Part shown: piece by piece, positions 1-9,922 of the stretch
Layout: each line of letters opens with the position of its first letter
Position numbering within the stretch: position 1 is the first letter of the stretch
Program-made: the position numbers and the translations under genes
Notes under the pieces: model-generated
The model's input: only the letters and a program-made list of their open reading frames with translations
Told to the model about the DNA's origin: nothing
Database searches by the model: none
Assembly (NCBI GenBank): GCA_973895155.1
Contig: OZ316895.1
Span: forward strand, 21,390,001 to 21,454,000
Length of the DNA stretch: 64,000 nucleotides
Direction: 5' to 3'
Source: Marsupella aquatica
Lineage: Eukaryota; Marchantiophyta

Positions 1-131
1 TACCTCACAATGTTCCTTGGAGAAGTACGGAGTTTCGTCTTGAAGCTAAGGTCTCAGCCCAGTTGATAGCAAGCAAAATGGATCGATGAGATTGAAAGTG
101 AGATAAAAAAAACATTTGCACCACTCCATTG
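1..131. other. Anonymous AT-rich flank
   Basis: No frame, RNA or repeat is recognisable before the tandem duplication that starts at 132. Confidence 0.5.
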
Positions 132-443
132 TTTCCACATCAAGGATTTGAGCCCACTGCTTAGGAAAATGATTGAGTCATCACAAACTTTGCGAGTACA
201 AGGCATTTTCAAAACATGCATGACATCCTGATGACTTCCTCAACAGGGTCATCAAAGTCATCAACTGGTTACAATAGAAACTTTACCTTTCCACATCAAG
301 GATTTGAGCCCACTGCTTAGGAAAATGATTGAGTCATCACAAACTTTGCGAGTACAAGGCATTTTCAAAACATGCATGACGTCCTGATGACTTCCTCAAC
401 AGGGTCATCAAAGTCATCAACTGGTTACAATAGAAACTTTACC
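132..443. repeat. Tandem duplication, 2 x 156 bp
   Basis: Two head-to-tail copies (132-287 and 288-443) both begin with TTTCCACATCAAGGATTTG. I saw one difference between them (gcatgacATcc against gcatgacGTcc). Such high identity implies a recent duplication. No coding frame crosses it. Confidence 0.95.
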
Positions 444-3400
444 TTTGAATTTGGCAGATGTGTCAGTTTATTTGAAGGACTTCTGGATCTCAGTCCAGGT
501 TGAACATTTCCAGCACTGTCCCTGATGTCCAGTCTATTTCCTTACAAAGTTTGAGACTTTTTGGAGATCATTTGCTCCATTTTCAATGAATACAAAGATG
601 GTCAAATCTTATATATCATGATTTCTCTTAGTACTTGGAAAATTTCATGTGAATCAAGACAGTGGAAACCAGTGTTTGTGAATAATGGCATGAAGTCTTG
701 ATGTCTTTCAGGTTCAAGGTAGTCAAGTCATCAAGCTACAAAGGAGACACGTTTGGTAATATAATGGAAATCAACTGCAAACGGTAAGGACACCGTTCAC
801 AGGTCACATTTGAGTCAAAAGTGTAAACAATGTCATTTGAGTCAAGTTTCAAGGTTCTGAGCAAGTCCTTAATCCCATTTGAGTCTTTTTTAAGTTGGAA
901 CATTCTAATTTTTTTTATTGAAAAGACCCTAATGTTCTTACAATACTCAAATGGGATTAAAAAGACCCTAAGTTCTTCCACAAAAGTTCTAAATATTCTT
1001 TTAGAAGCAATAAATTGACCCTAATTTTATCATAGGTGATCATGTGCCAATTCTGTGGAAGTGAGACCCCCAAACTTCACACACAACGTGGAGGTCCATA
1101 GGGGCTTCAGTATAGAGTTTTAGGGATGGGATTGATGTTTTTTAAAGGTTTTTTTGGCTAAAGGGGCCAATTTTCTTCGTATAATTGCTCCAATGCTGGA
1201 ATGGCAAAATCAATCAAATAACTGGACAACTGCAAAATACAAGTTGCGTAAGCAGCGTCCCCAACTAGCAGCCAAAGCCAGCAGACAAATTTCAACTTTC
1301 TATGTGTACCTATCCACTTAATGACAATATTGAAAAAGTCATTGTGTTTACAACTTGCAGTTGACATTGGATCACTTGAAATAGTGATTGGAAACAATTC
1401 TCATCAAATTTTCTTGGGAAATGATGCTCCCAATGGACCTAGCCTGTGAACTTGCAACCCATATGCACCTTTACACCTTTTATGCCTTCACTCATTGACA
1501 CCCTTCTGGCTTCCAAAAATTTTTCAAAAGCAAAGTTTGACCTTCAATAACTCCCATGATATCCAGAGTCCCCTCTTATTGGGCTAGCTAGAAGTGGTAT
1601 TTTACAAGACTAATATCATGTAGTACGTGGTTGTAGGGAGCATGTAGACAAATTTCTCCTTGTGATCCTCCTATGGTGCTTACTCTGGAGCTCTAACAGG
1701 CTTTTCAGCTTATTGCTCAATATGGTTACCTTTAGTTCCTTGCCTGTAGTGGGGGACTCAGATTGGGCTGTTTGGCTCTTTTGTCTTCCTGGGTTCTTTC
1801 CCTTGTTTTATCCCCTCCTGCGTTGCCTGTCCTTCTACACCTTATAGTTGGAATGACTCAACTCACCAGCCCCCATCGTGATTCACCCCCCCCCCCCTTC
1901 CCCCCCCCAACCCCAGAGTCCTGCATGTAGGGCTTCAGTCTACTAATAGATAGGGAGTATACATTTGCGTCAAACTGTATAGAATATAGAGTGTACAGTG
2001 GCTAGAAAGGTTCAAATCAGGATCATATATATATCTCACTACCAAAGAACTAAATGCGTCAAATGGGGAGAAAGGATCCTGAGGCAACAAGACCCAAAGA
2101 TAGAGGAGAAAGGTAATCTGAGGCACTTAGTTTACTTTACAGAACCACAATACTTCAGAGCAAATATTATCCCAGACCTGATAAAAAGGCCTTGTTCAGG
2201 CTAGAAATAGTATTCCCTAGCTTGCACCCCAATTAACTGGGACTTTTTGGATTCTGAAAAAAGGGGACTCTTCATACCAAAAACTGGGGCCAAAACCATC
2301 CTCAGGGACCACCCGGAGCCAAAGCCCCCAGGGACGGAAATGCTCAAGACATACTTTTATCTAAAGTGAAAGTTTGGGGTTTAAACCTATGGGGTCCCTG
2401 TGGGGTCCCATCTCTAAAAAGGACAGAAAAATTAGATAACCCGCTACTCTAGCAATGACCTTGAAGGTGGGAACAGGAATCCCCAAAATAAAGATGACCC
2501 CAAGGTTTAAAAAACCAACATGTGGAGGTACTCTAGAAAAAAAATCTGGGCCCCCACTAAGAGCCATGGAATATCAGTTTCTCGTAGTTCAAAAGTGGAA
2601 CACCACCAAGAGCAATCAAGGGTTGGTTTCTCATAGTCCAAAAGTGGCACTCGTGTAAAGTGAAGCCATTTTGGGAAAAGGGAAGCTCGGGTATCATTGT
2701 GGTGGGACACCTACACATGCCAAGGCAGTCCCTCAAGCCATCAAGGGTCTCAAATTGTCCATATATTCATACAAACGTTATATTCTGAAGAAGGGTTCAT
2801 TGGGCTTCTGTTTTATGTTAGGCAGACCCTCAACCAATCAAGACTCCCAAATTGTTCATATCTTCATACAAACATTTTGAAGAGCATTAATTGTCTATGA
2901 CAAAGCTGGTTTTTGTGAATGACAATTGTCTCACATCTTATAATTTCATGATTCAACAAGTGTAAGGGCATCATAAGGTCAAATTGACATGATGGACCCC
3001 AGGTCCTTAATTATATCCTCAAGAGTCTACTCCACCTAAACCCCCAATAAAACATATAACACATTTTGTAAAGGAGTAAGAGGACTTGAAGGAAGTACTC
3101 TTCATGATGCTGCACTCAATCCTCTCTAAAAAAAAGATGGATATATATGATTTAATCTCAGGAAGACCTACTCTCCGGCCATCACTAGAAAAGATAAATG
3201 TACACTAAAAAAAAGCATGAGCAAGACCAATATGATACACCAAAATAAGTTGGATGATCGGCAACAAAGAAGACCAATCTAAAGGATTCAGGCATGTGAG
3301 ATATGCCATTAAAGATAAACCTAGGAGGACGTAAATGCTGTAGTGGGGTCCAAAAGTTGAACCCAACTCCATGCTTGCTTCGAGGCCTCCAAATGGGAGG

Positions 3401-3492
3401 AGCAGAGCCAATGGGTGCTCTGGCTAGAATTGCGCTTACTGGTGATGTTGTCATGGGTGCTTTCTTCAATGACTAGGGAGTGAGATGCCAAC
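444..3492. other. Intergenic, no supported gene
   Basis: This stretch holds only short frames with no recognisable domain. Visible structure is limited to a perfect 14-bp inverted repeat at 871-884/945-958 (AATCCCATTTGAGT), a C-rich run at about 1887-1911, and weak repetition around 2570-2660. No RNA gene was found. Confidence 0.5.
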
Positions 3493-3500
3493 CCACCCAC
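3493..3500. repeat. 8-bp target-site duplication, left copy
   Basis: The bases CCACCCAC lie directly outside the left terminal inverted repeat and are repeated exactly at 8297-8304. An 8-bp duplication is the hallmark of hAT insertion. Confidence 0.93.
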
Positions 3501-4271
3501 CAGCGTATTTTTTAAGTGCGAAAATTTGCCAAATTCCACCTCCAGGTGGAGGCTTTGCCATATTTGGCGAACATTCGCCAGCAAATTTAGCGGCGATTCG
3601 CCGCTCTTCCACTTCCGGTGCACCGGGGTTCGCCAGAACATGCGTGGTAGGGCCAGCGGTGATCGCCACTTGGATCCACCACTCCCTGCCTGGCAATCGC
3701 CAGAAAATTTAGGAGTCATTCAGGGAAAATCACCACCGTTCCCACTTATCAGGGATGAACCTTCGCCAGCGATGTGCTTCGCAGGACTTAGGGTTAGGCA
3801 GGTTCGGGCAGGCACCTGGGGGTTGCGCATTGTCAAAGGATTTTGGTGTATTCTTTCATTTCTTGCCTCCTTTCCATCCCTCTCGGCGGGCCGTCAGGAC
3901 ATTGAGTTATGTTGATACATTTTCTTCGGAGTTTTCCTGAAAATGTCGAGCCAATGTTGTCTTTCTTGCGTCTCCTTCTTTATGGCATGTTGGCTGGCGC
4001 GAGTTTGGAAATTGCGCGCGCTCTCGATAAGCTGACAGCCACCACTACCAGAGGCGGGAGTCTTGAATTTGTATGGCAGATGGCAGCGATGCGGGAGCAC
4101 ACATCCTACTGCAACCATCCTCTATTTGAACAGGGGGTTTTCTTTCTTTACTCACAGTTTTTCATTGAATGTTTCGCTTTCAGAACTCCTGCTGCTAGCA
4201 ACATCTCGTTGCTTCATCCAAGTTCTGATTTGGTCATTCTGTTTGTGAGAGACTGAGGCTTACGCAGTGCA
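3501..4271 (+). other. hAT 5' subterminal region with TTCGCCAG repeats
   Basis: Between the left TIR and the transposase frame there are at least six CGCCA-type motifs in about 270 bp (near 3574, 3597, 3631, 3662, 3698 and 3764), and a palindromic CCACCTCCAGGTGGAGG near 3537. In hAT elements such short subterminal repeats bind the transposase. The promoter and leader of the transposase should lie here, but no TATA box was fixed. Several open frames of up to about 130 codons in this segment lack any family signature and are not called. Confidence 0.6.
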
Positions 4272-6827
4272 TTGTTTCAGTTCGATTTTCGCAATTTACA
4301 TCAGCAACATCTCGTTGCCATCTTCTGCTCCATCATGGCAATGACTAAGGCGAAGTTGAAGGCAGCACAACGTGCTGGCCTCCCAAATAACCTCATGGTG
4401 AAGTATTTTCTTTCTAATCGACTCAAGCCTTGCAATCCCAATGGCACCCCTGTCTTTCTTGGCTCAGGATCATCGTCTGGTGCTGCGGGACCTGCAGAGG
4501 ATGAGGTTGTCACTCATGTAGGAGAGCCCATTGGTGTCGGATCTGACGACTCTGCTGTGGTTGAAGAGTTGGGAGAGGAGGTGGTGAAGAAGAGAAAAAG
4601 AAGCTATGAGATGAAGAGGCACTATCAACCGGGATGGGCGGCTATCCATCCTTGCGCCGAGGCTGCCACTCTTAACATGGAGGGGGAGGTTACTCAAGTG
4701 CGTTGCACTATTTGTACAAAGATTGAAGGGAGGGAGAAACTGTATGTTCCAAAGATTGATGGTCTTTGGAAGCATGCAGGGAGGAGACGTGCAGAACGCG
4801 CCATGGTGGTTCGGGGCCAGAAGGTTGCAAAGGGCGAGTTCTATTTCTCAGGCTCGACCCAGCACGAGAAGAACGAGAAGTTGTTGCTGCATCGTCCCCA
4901 GGACCCTGTCCATCAACAAATGCAGGTTGCAATGTGTGCTGAGAGGAGAAGAAAACTTGTGCAGTTTACTCTTCTTTTTATGTTGCTGACATTGGGTCGC
5001 CCGATGAATGATTACGAAGTCATGGTGAAGCTGTTTCACCAGCTTAGAGTTCCTGATACTCCAACAACGCATTGGAGTGTGAATGCGGGTTGGGGCATGG
5101 CAGAGAGCATTTTTCACATGGTGAAGCTCAAGACCAGGGAGACTTGTTTCTCTGCACGGTATCTCTCTGTCTCAGCTGATGAGGTAACTACTATCGACAA
5201 TCAGTCTTGGCTTAGTGTCCATGTGTACGTCACAAAGAATTGGGAAAGGATTCCTTTCCTTCTTTCGTTAACAAAACTTGAATCTGGAGCTGATGCTGAA
5301 GCCATCACAGCCGCGGTGAAGGAGTCTCTCACTGGAGATTGTGGGAATCTGGGATGGAGTGAGGTGGCCACTAAGCTTGTTAGTTTCGGAGCTGATGGAG
5401 CTGCTGTCTTCCAAGGCCATCGAAGTGGTGTGTTGGCTCGGATGCATCGTGCTTATGCTCCCTTCATGACTGGCCTGCATTGTTGCGCTCACCGGACTAA
5501 TATATGTGTGGAGAAGTTGGATTCTTTGCCAATGGTCGGGAAGATTGAGAATCTTGTAACCAATTTACATGCCTATTTTGCACATAGTCCGAAATGCCAA
5601 CTGGAGTTCAAATGGCTAGCAGAGGACCTGGAGACCGAGGGATTGAAGATCCAACATAACCACAAGACCCGTTGGATATCATTGTTATCACCGTTGCAGA
5701 GTGTCTTGCGTGAATACAAGACACTAGTGGTACAAATGTCCTCTGATGCTGCCACTCTCATGACAGCAAAGTCTAATGCTGCTTTGCTCTTGGACCTCAA
5801 GACTTTCCTATCTTTGCCGTGTCTGTTACCTTTGTTAAAGTCTGTGGATAATCTCATCCGGTTTGCACAGTCTCGTAATGTTATGATCCCTCGTAATGTT
5901 ATGATCCAAGACTACATCAATGCAGTCAAAGTTTGTCAAGCTGAGCTCCATTGCTACTATGTGGATTTGATGACCTCATTCAGACCAGGTGTATTTGCTC
6001 CTTTTCAAGAGATTGTATCCAACCGGTCATACACTATAAGTCATGAGTGGATGACTGACTTGGAGACGAGTGTGGAATACCTTTCCTTTCGAATTGCAGA
6101 TCACACGTATCCAACTCATTGGTTCGATGAAATACTTGGCAAACAGTCTGCTGTGACACGACATGATTTTGATCATGTCGTGTATTCTGTGAAGAACCAA
6201 TGCAAGGAGGCAGCACAGAAGCTCATAAAGCTTTTTGACACTTGGTTTCCTAACGTTGACCTCTTGAACGCCTTAGGAATAGTGCATCCACAATACTGGG
6301 AGAGAGAGGATGCCGAGGAGAACTTTGTGTTCTACATGTCTGTGATTCAGGAAGCTTTTTGTAAGCCCAAGTCAATGTCAAATGGAGGTGTTGCAGGAGA
6401 CGAAACCATCAAGATTAGTCCAATTCTTGATTACAAAATGTTGGTGGAAGAGTAGAGCTACTTCAAGCTCACAATGGAAGGCAATGCCAGTAAGGTGATG
6501 GCAGAGCAGGAGTTCAACCCAGAGGTAATGAACCCCATGACACGGATGTGGAGGAGGTTGGGAAAAAATCCTCTCATTCGAGCTCGGATGGGTGAATGGT
6601 TCAAACTTGCAGAAATTGCTGTGGTCATAGTCACAGGGTCAGTTGAAGATGAGAGGATCTTCAGCACACTATCTTTTGTTAAAAGCAAGCTACGGAATAG
6701 ATTGGGGTGCCATTTGGATTGCACGGTACGAATGTTTTCTCAGCAATTTTACAGTCTACTAGACTTTCCATTCCAAGATGCAATTACTCATTGGTTAGAT
6801 GCAGAGAGGCGTGGAGTCACTGGTTAG
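4272..6827 (+). pseudogene. hAT-family transposase, one in-frame stop
   Basis: One frame runs from 4272 to 6827 with a single TAG at 6453-6455 (codon 728). The likely start is ATG at 4335; the ATG at 4272 is further upstream in the same frame. Residues, numbered from 4272, show a basic KKRKR at 106-110, a BED-like zinc-finger region (C145, C148, H168), the RNase H-like core with SADEV (D303) and GADGAAVF (D375), and the hAT-specific HCCAHRTN at 403-410. The C-terminal dimerisation motif with DERIFS and RNRLG lies after the TAG. Without readthrough the 727-residue product lacks the dimerisation segment and probably a catalytic Glu, so it is called a pseudogene. An 18-bp in-frame tandem repeat (5873-5908) gives RNVMIPRNVMIQ. 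The closest recognisable relatives are the hAT proteins often annotated as zinc finger 862-like. Confidence 0.9.
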
Positions 6828-6881
6828 GTGAGTTTGGGAATGTTATTATTGTGTAAATAGATTTGGAATGTGGGATTGCAA

Positions 6882-7032
6882 CAACGATGGATTGAGTGTG
6901 ATTGGATTTAGAGTATAGAGCCATAGAGGGGTTAAAATTAGCGGGAATAGGGTAGGGGGTAGGGACTTTGGCTTTTGGAAGGACTGTGAATTTCCACAGT
7001 TTGGGGTTCGACACCCCACCGTTGCGTGTTTA
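6882..7032 (+). mobile_element. tRNA/SINE-like segment inside the hAT element
   Basis: A perfect RNA polymerase III B-box sequence, GGTTCGACACC, lies at 7005-7015. It sits in a T-arm-like hairpin: a 5-bp TGGGG/CCCCA stem and a 7-nt TTCGACA loop. A possible A-box (TAGCGGGAATAGG) starts at 6939. The 7-mer ATTGCAA occurs at 6875-6881 and 7033-7039 and could be a target duplication. This resembles the head of a tRNA-derived SINE. A complete tRNA cloverleaf could not be folded, so it is not called as a tRNA gene. Chance is not excluded because the direct repeat is short. Confidence 0.4.
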
Positions 7033-7272
7033 ATTGCAAAGGACGACAACGACTAGTCGCAGCATACGAACTGAAGTACCACTTGACGTGAGTGCGACTA
7101 GACTGTCTACTTGCGTGCCAGATTTCAGAAGCACATGTTGTTTGCGCCTCCATCCCCGCCTCCAGCTCCATACAGTATAAGCTTTGCTTCAGGTCATGTA
7201 ATGTCACTTGCAAGAGTTTTGGCAGTGTACAGGAAGTGAGGAACCCCAGGAATTTGCAAGAGCGTCGCAGCA

Positions 7273-7683
7273 ATGGCAAGGCCCAAGTGCTGCATGAGCA
7301 GGCGACCTCAGCCAAGCCCCGAGGCCGATTCAGTGGATGATGTTAAGGAGGAGCCGGAAGTGAGGAGGAGTGAGGAGGAGCCCTCACAGACGACCACACA
7401 GAACACGACTCGGGCCTGTGTACTTTCGCCATTGAAGCCTGTGTGGAAGGTTAGACCTACTCGGCAGACGAGGAGACAGCCAAGCCCGGACGCAACATCG
7501 AGTGTTGTTGTGATGGCAGATTGCGAACTTCTTCCGAAGGAGGAGGCAGGAGAGTTAAGTGGGGAGGAGCCCCATCATCAGACCGAGCACATGATGACTC
7601 AGGCTAGGGTACTCCCACAGCTGAAGGCAAGACCAAAGTTTCGAGCCACTGCAGAGATGATGAGGGAGAGGAGAATGGGCTGA
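7273..7683 (+). CDS. hAT-borne second ORF with an internal repeat, unknown function
   Basis: This 136-codon frame lies 445 bp downstream of the transposase frame, on the same strand and inside the TIRs. Its ATG has purine-rich Kozak-like context (GCAATGGC). The protein has no family I recognise. It is rich in Glu, Pro, Arg and Thr and is built from two diverged halves, residues about 11-63 and 67-125. Both halves begin with QPSP and share an EEP cluster followed by a T/Q-rich stretch and an (R)VL..LK segment. It ends in a basic RERRMG. It could be an accessory protein, a 3' exon of the transposase transcript, or captured host sequence. No signal peptide or membrane segment is visible. Confidence 0.45.
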   Translation: MARPKCCMSRRPQPSPEADSVDDVKEEPEVRRSEEEPSQTTTQNTTRACVLSPLKPVWKVRPTRQTRRQPSPDATSSVVVMADCELLPKEEAGELSGEEPHHQTEHMMTQARVLPQLKARPKFRATAEMMRERRMG

Positions 7684-8049
7684 TAGATAGAGGGCGAAGA
7701 AAACAGGCCAATGCGGCCACTAGCACAATTAGGATTTAGTCTGAATGGAAGCAATCAAGCAAGCTTCCAAGATTAGGCTAATCGTAGCTTATTACAACAT
7801 TTTGTAGGACTCGACAAGAGCTTGACGATGGGCCGCAGAAGCCCTGTTTTTGTACACATTTTGACAGGCCAATGTGGTGTCTGATCTTATGAATCCAATT
7901 TTCCGATTCGGCATTTCCCACATCAATTTCTGTGGATTTCAGTGTGCTGCTATGGATCTTATGAATGTTTCGAACCTTTTTGGTTGGAATGTGCTTTTCA
8001 GTTCCAATGTCCTGAATGCATTCGCCATCTCCCGCTACTCGCAGCAATG

Positions 8050-8296
8050 TGCATTAGCCATGTCGAATTGTCGACTACACACAATCTGATTCGCCAGTTT
8101 TGTCGACTGTGCTTGACCCGATTCGCCAGTTACCACGTTCACAAAAATATTCATTTGCCAGTGGGTTAACCACGTCAGGAACCTGGTTCGCCAGTTAAAC
8201 CTACTGCCCGCCGCACCCAGTAGCCACCTCCCCTACCTGAACACTTATGACACTCGCCAGTCTGGCAAAAATTCAAAAACCTTAAAAAATACGCTG
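8050..8296 (+). other. hAT 3' subterminal region with TTCGCCAG repeats
   Basis: CGCCAG motifs occur at about 8091, 8121, 8188 and 8255, with a TTGCCAG variant near 8157, just inside the right TIR. Most are in the same direct orientation as those at the left end rather than inverted. Confidence 0.6.
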
Positions 8297-8304
8297 CCAC
8301 CCAC
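8297..8304. repeat. 8-bp target-site duplication, right copy
   Basis: CCACCCAC directly follows the right TIR and matches 3493-3500 exactly. Confidence 0.93.
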
Positions 8305-8684
8305 CATCATTGGGACATATTGGGAGGGAGAATGTAAAGGGTAGAACTGGAGGTGGGGGTGGAATAACCACGTAGAGGCCTGAATGCTGATGCCATACAA
8401 GCGGGAGTGGTATGCAGTGTGAAGAGTGACCAATACCTTGAAAAATATGAAGAGCTACTGTTAGAGAGACCCGGATCTATATTTCGAGGCTGCTATATGG
8501 TACAGGGCGAGGGGGGGGCCGGGGGGGGGGGGGGGGGCGTGCGCTAAGAGTTGGATGGAGGATGAAGGAGGGATAAGTAGTGCATCTTGCAGGTTCAACT
8601 TGAATATGAGAGATCCTTAAATGATGTCAAACACAAAGGCGACCTCCAATTGGGGAGAGTGCTGGATACATCAATTTCCCCCAA

Positions 8685-8725
8685 TTGTAGGATACATGAA
8701 TTTCCTATGCTGCACAGGGGATGAC
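8685..8725. repeat. Dispersed 41-bp repeat, copy 1
   Basis: This copy matches 9882-9922 at 38 of 41 positions; both start TTGTAGGATACAT and end CACAGGGGATGAC. The copy is flanked on both sides by CCTCCAATTGGGGAGAGTGC-like sequence (near 8643 and 8751). Confidence 0.85.
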
Positions 8726-9881
8726 CCTCCAATTGGACGATCCTCCAATTGGGGAGAGTGCAGGGCCTTTGTCACAACTCCAGACTCTGACGTGGAAGCC
8801 CTCAATCATATGTAATCAATAGGGCATCTGGTAATATAGTACTACCCTAACAATAAGCGTCAAAAGAAATGGAAGACAATGAAAGAAACCTCCCACACCA
8901 ATCCCAGAAAGCACACTAGTATAGTACCTGCTACCAAAATAAACTTGGAATTTCTGTCTCTCATGCTTCTGGAAAGCCATAGGATCTCCTTGCCAAGAAT
9001 GGGAGACTGCCCCACATGCCTGATGTCCTTCATGAATGAAAGAAATTGAAAATTTGTAGGTTTCCAAATCCCTAAAAAATTCCCATCATGTACCCTCCAA
9101 TGAGCGAGAGCTCAGATACTCTACAATCAGAGACCAAATGTTGCATTTTTTTGGCACCGTTGGAAAGAAAAATGCTTGATATCGTTCCCAAGCAGAAAGA
9201 AAATGTGATTCTCGAGTGGATTAATGTGACTACATCTCCACTACTGCTTGAGGAGAAACATTGTTGAGGTGTACTTGGAAAGGATTTCCAAACGAAGTCG
9301 AAACAAGCCCACCACCAAGACTTTTCGTTTAGGACCACTGTGAGACAATTCCACAAAGATTCACAGCGAGGAACTAGCCGCAATTAAAAATCCTAAACCA
9401 TTCTGCTCCCAATTCTCCAGTCCTTGTTCAATCCTGTCCAATTCCTCTAGTCCTCAGTCCTTTCCTCAATTCTTGTTCAATCCTCTCCCATTCTCCTCTC
9501 ACATGGGGAGTTAGCGTTGGCCAGTCAGACTTCACTCCCAAATACTGAGCTCGATGAGTCGACAACCAGAGCTTGAAGATTCAATTCGGTCTGGAGTGCT
9601 GGATCTAGGCCTTGACTCTCACAGGCCTGGAATTCAGGGTTTGGCCAGGTGACTGTCGTTATTGATAACAATTTTTTGTTGTTCCCGTCTGTCTGACGAG
9701 AGAACTCTCAGCTCATGATTGCATCTCGTTGAGCAATCCTATTATACTCGATTTTGTCGGTGCTTTCTACTCTATTGTTCCCAATTTTGCCCAATAGATA
9801 ATATTCTCACCAGCAAGACTGATGGTTCGTTCGTTTCCGTTCGCTTCATTTGCGAATGCCAGTGATGCTGGGAATACTGCC

Positions 9882-9922
9882 TTGTAGGATACATCAATTT
9901 CCTGCGCTGCACAGGGGATGAC
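9882..9922. repeat. Dispersed 41-bp repeat, copy 2
   Basis: This is the second copy of the sequence at 8685-8725, in the same orientation, without the CAATTGGGGAG flanks. Confidence 0.85.

Larger units (their letters stand above)
3501..8296 (+). mobile_element. hAT DNA transposon, full length (4,796 bp)
   Basis: The element starts with CAGCGTATTTTTTAAG at 3501-3516 and ends with its exact reverse complement at 8281-8296. It is flanked by identical CCACCCAC octamers. Inside are a hAT transposase frame (4272-6827, one stop), a tRNA/SINE-like segment (6882-7032) and a second frame (7273-7683), all on the plus strand. Both ends carry clusters of the motif TTCGCCAG (for example 3574-3581 and 8090-8097), probably transposase-binding sites. 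The intact TIRs and target duplication suggest a fairly young insertion, while the stop codon in the transposase suggests it is not autonomous now. The superfamily call rests on TIR, target duplication and protein motifs together. Confidence 0.95.

Noticed and set aside
1887-1911. C-homopolymer run as an i-motif or regulatory site
   Set aside because: A simple run with no nearby gene; it may also be a sequencing-difficult tract.
7002-7018. A true tRNA gene
   Set aside because: Only the T-arm is convincing; acceptor and D stems could not be paired, so only a SINE/tRNA-like segment is claimed.
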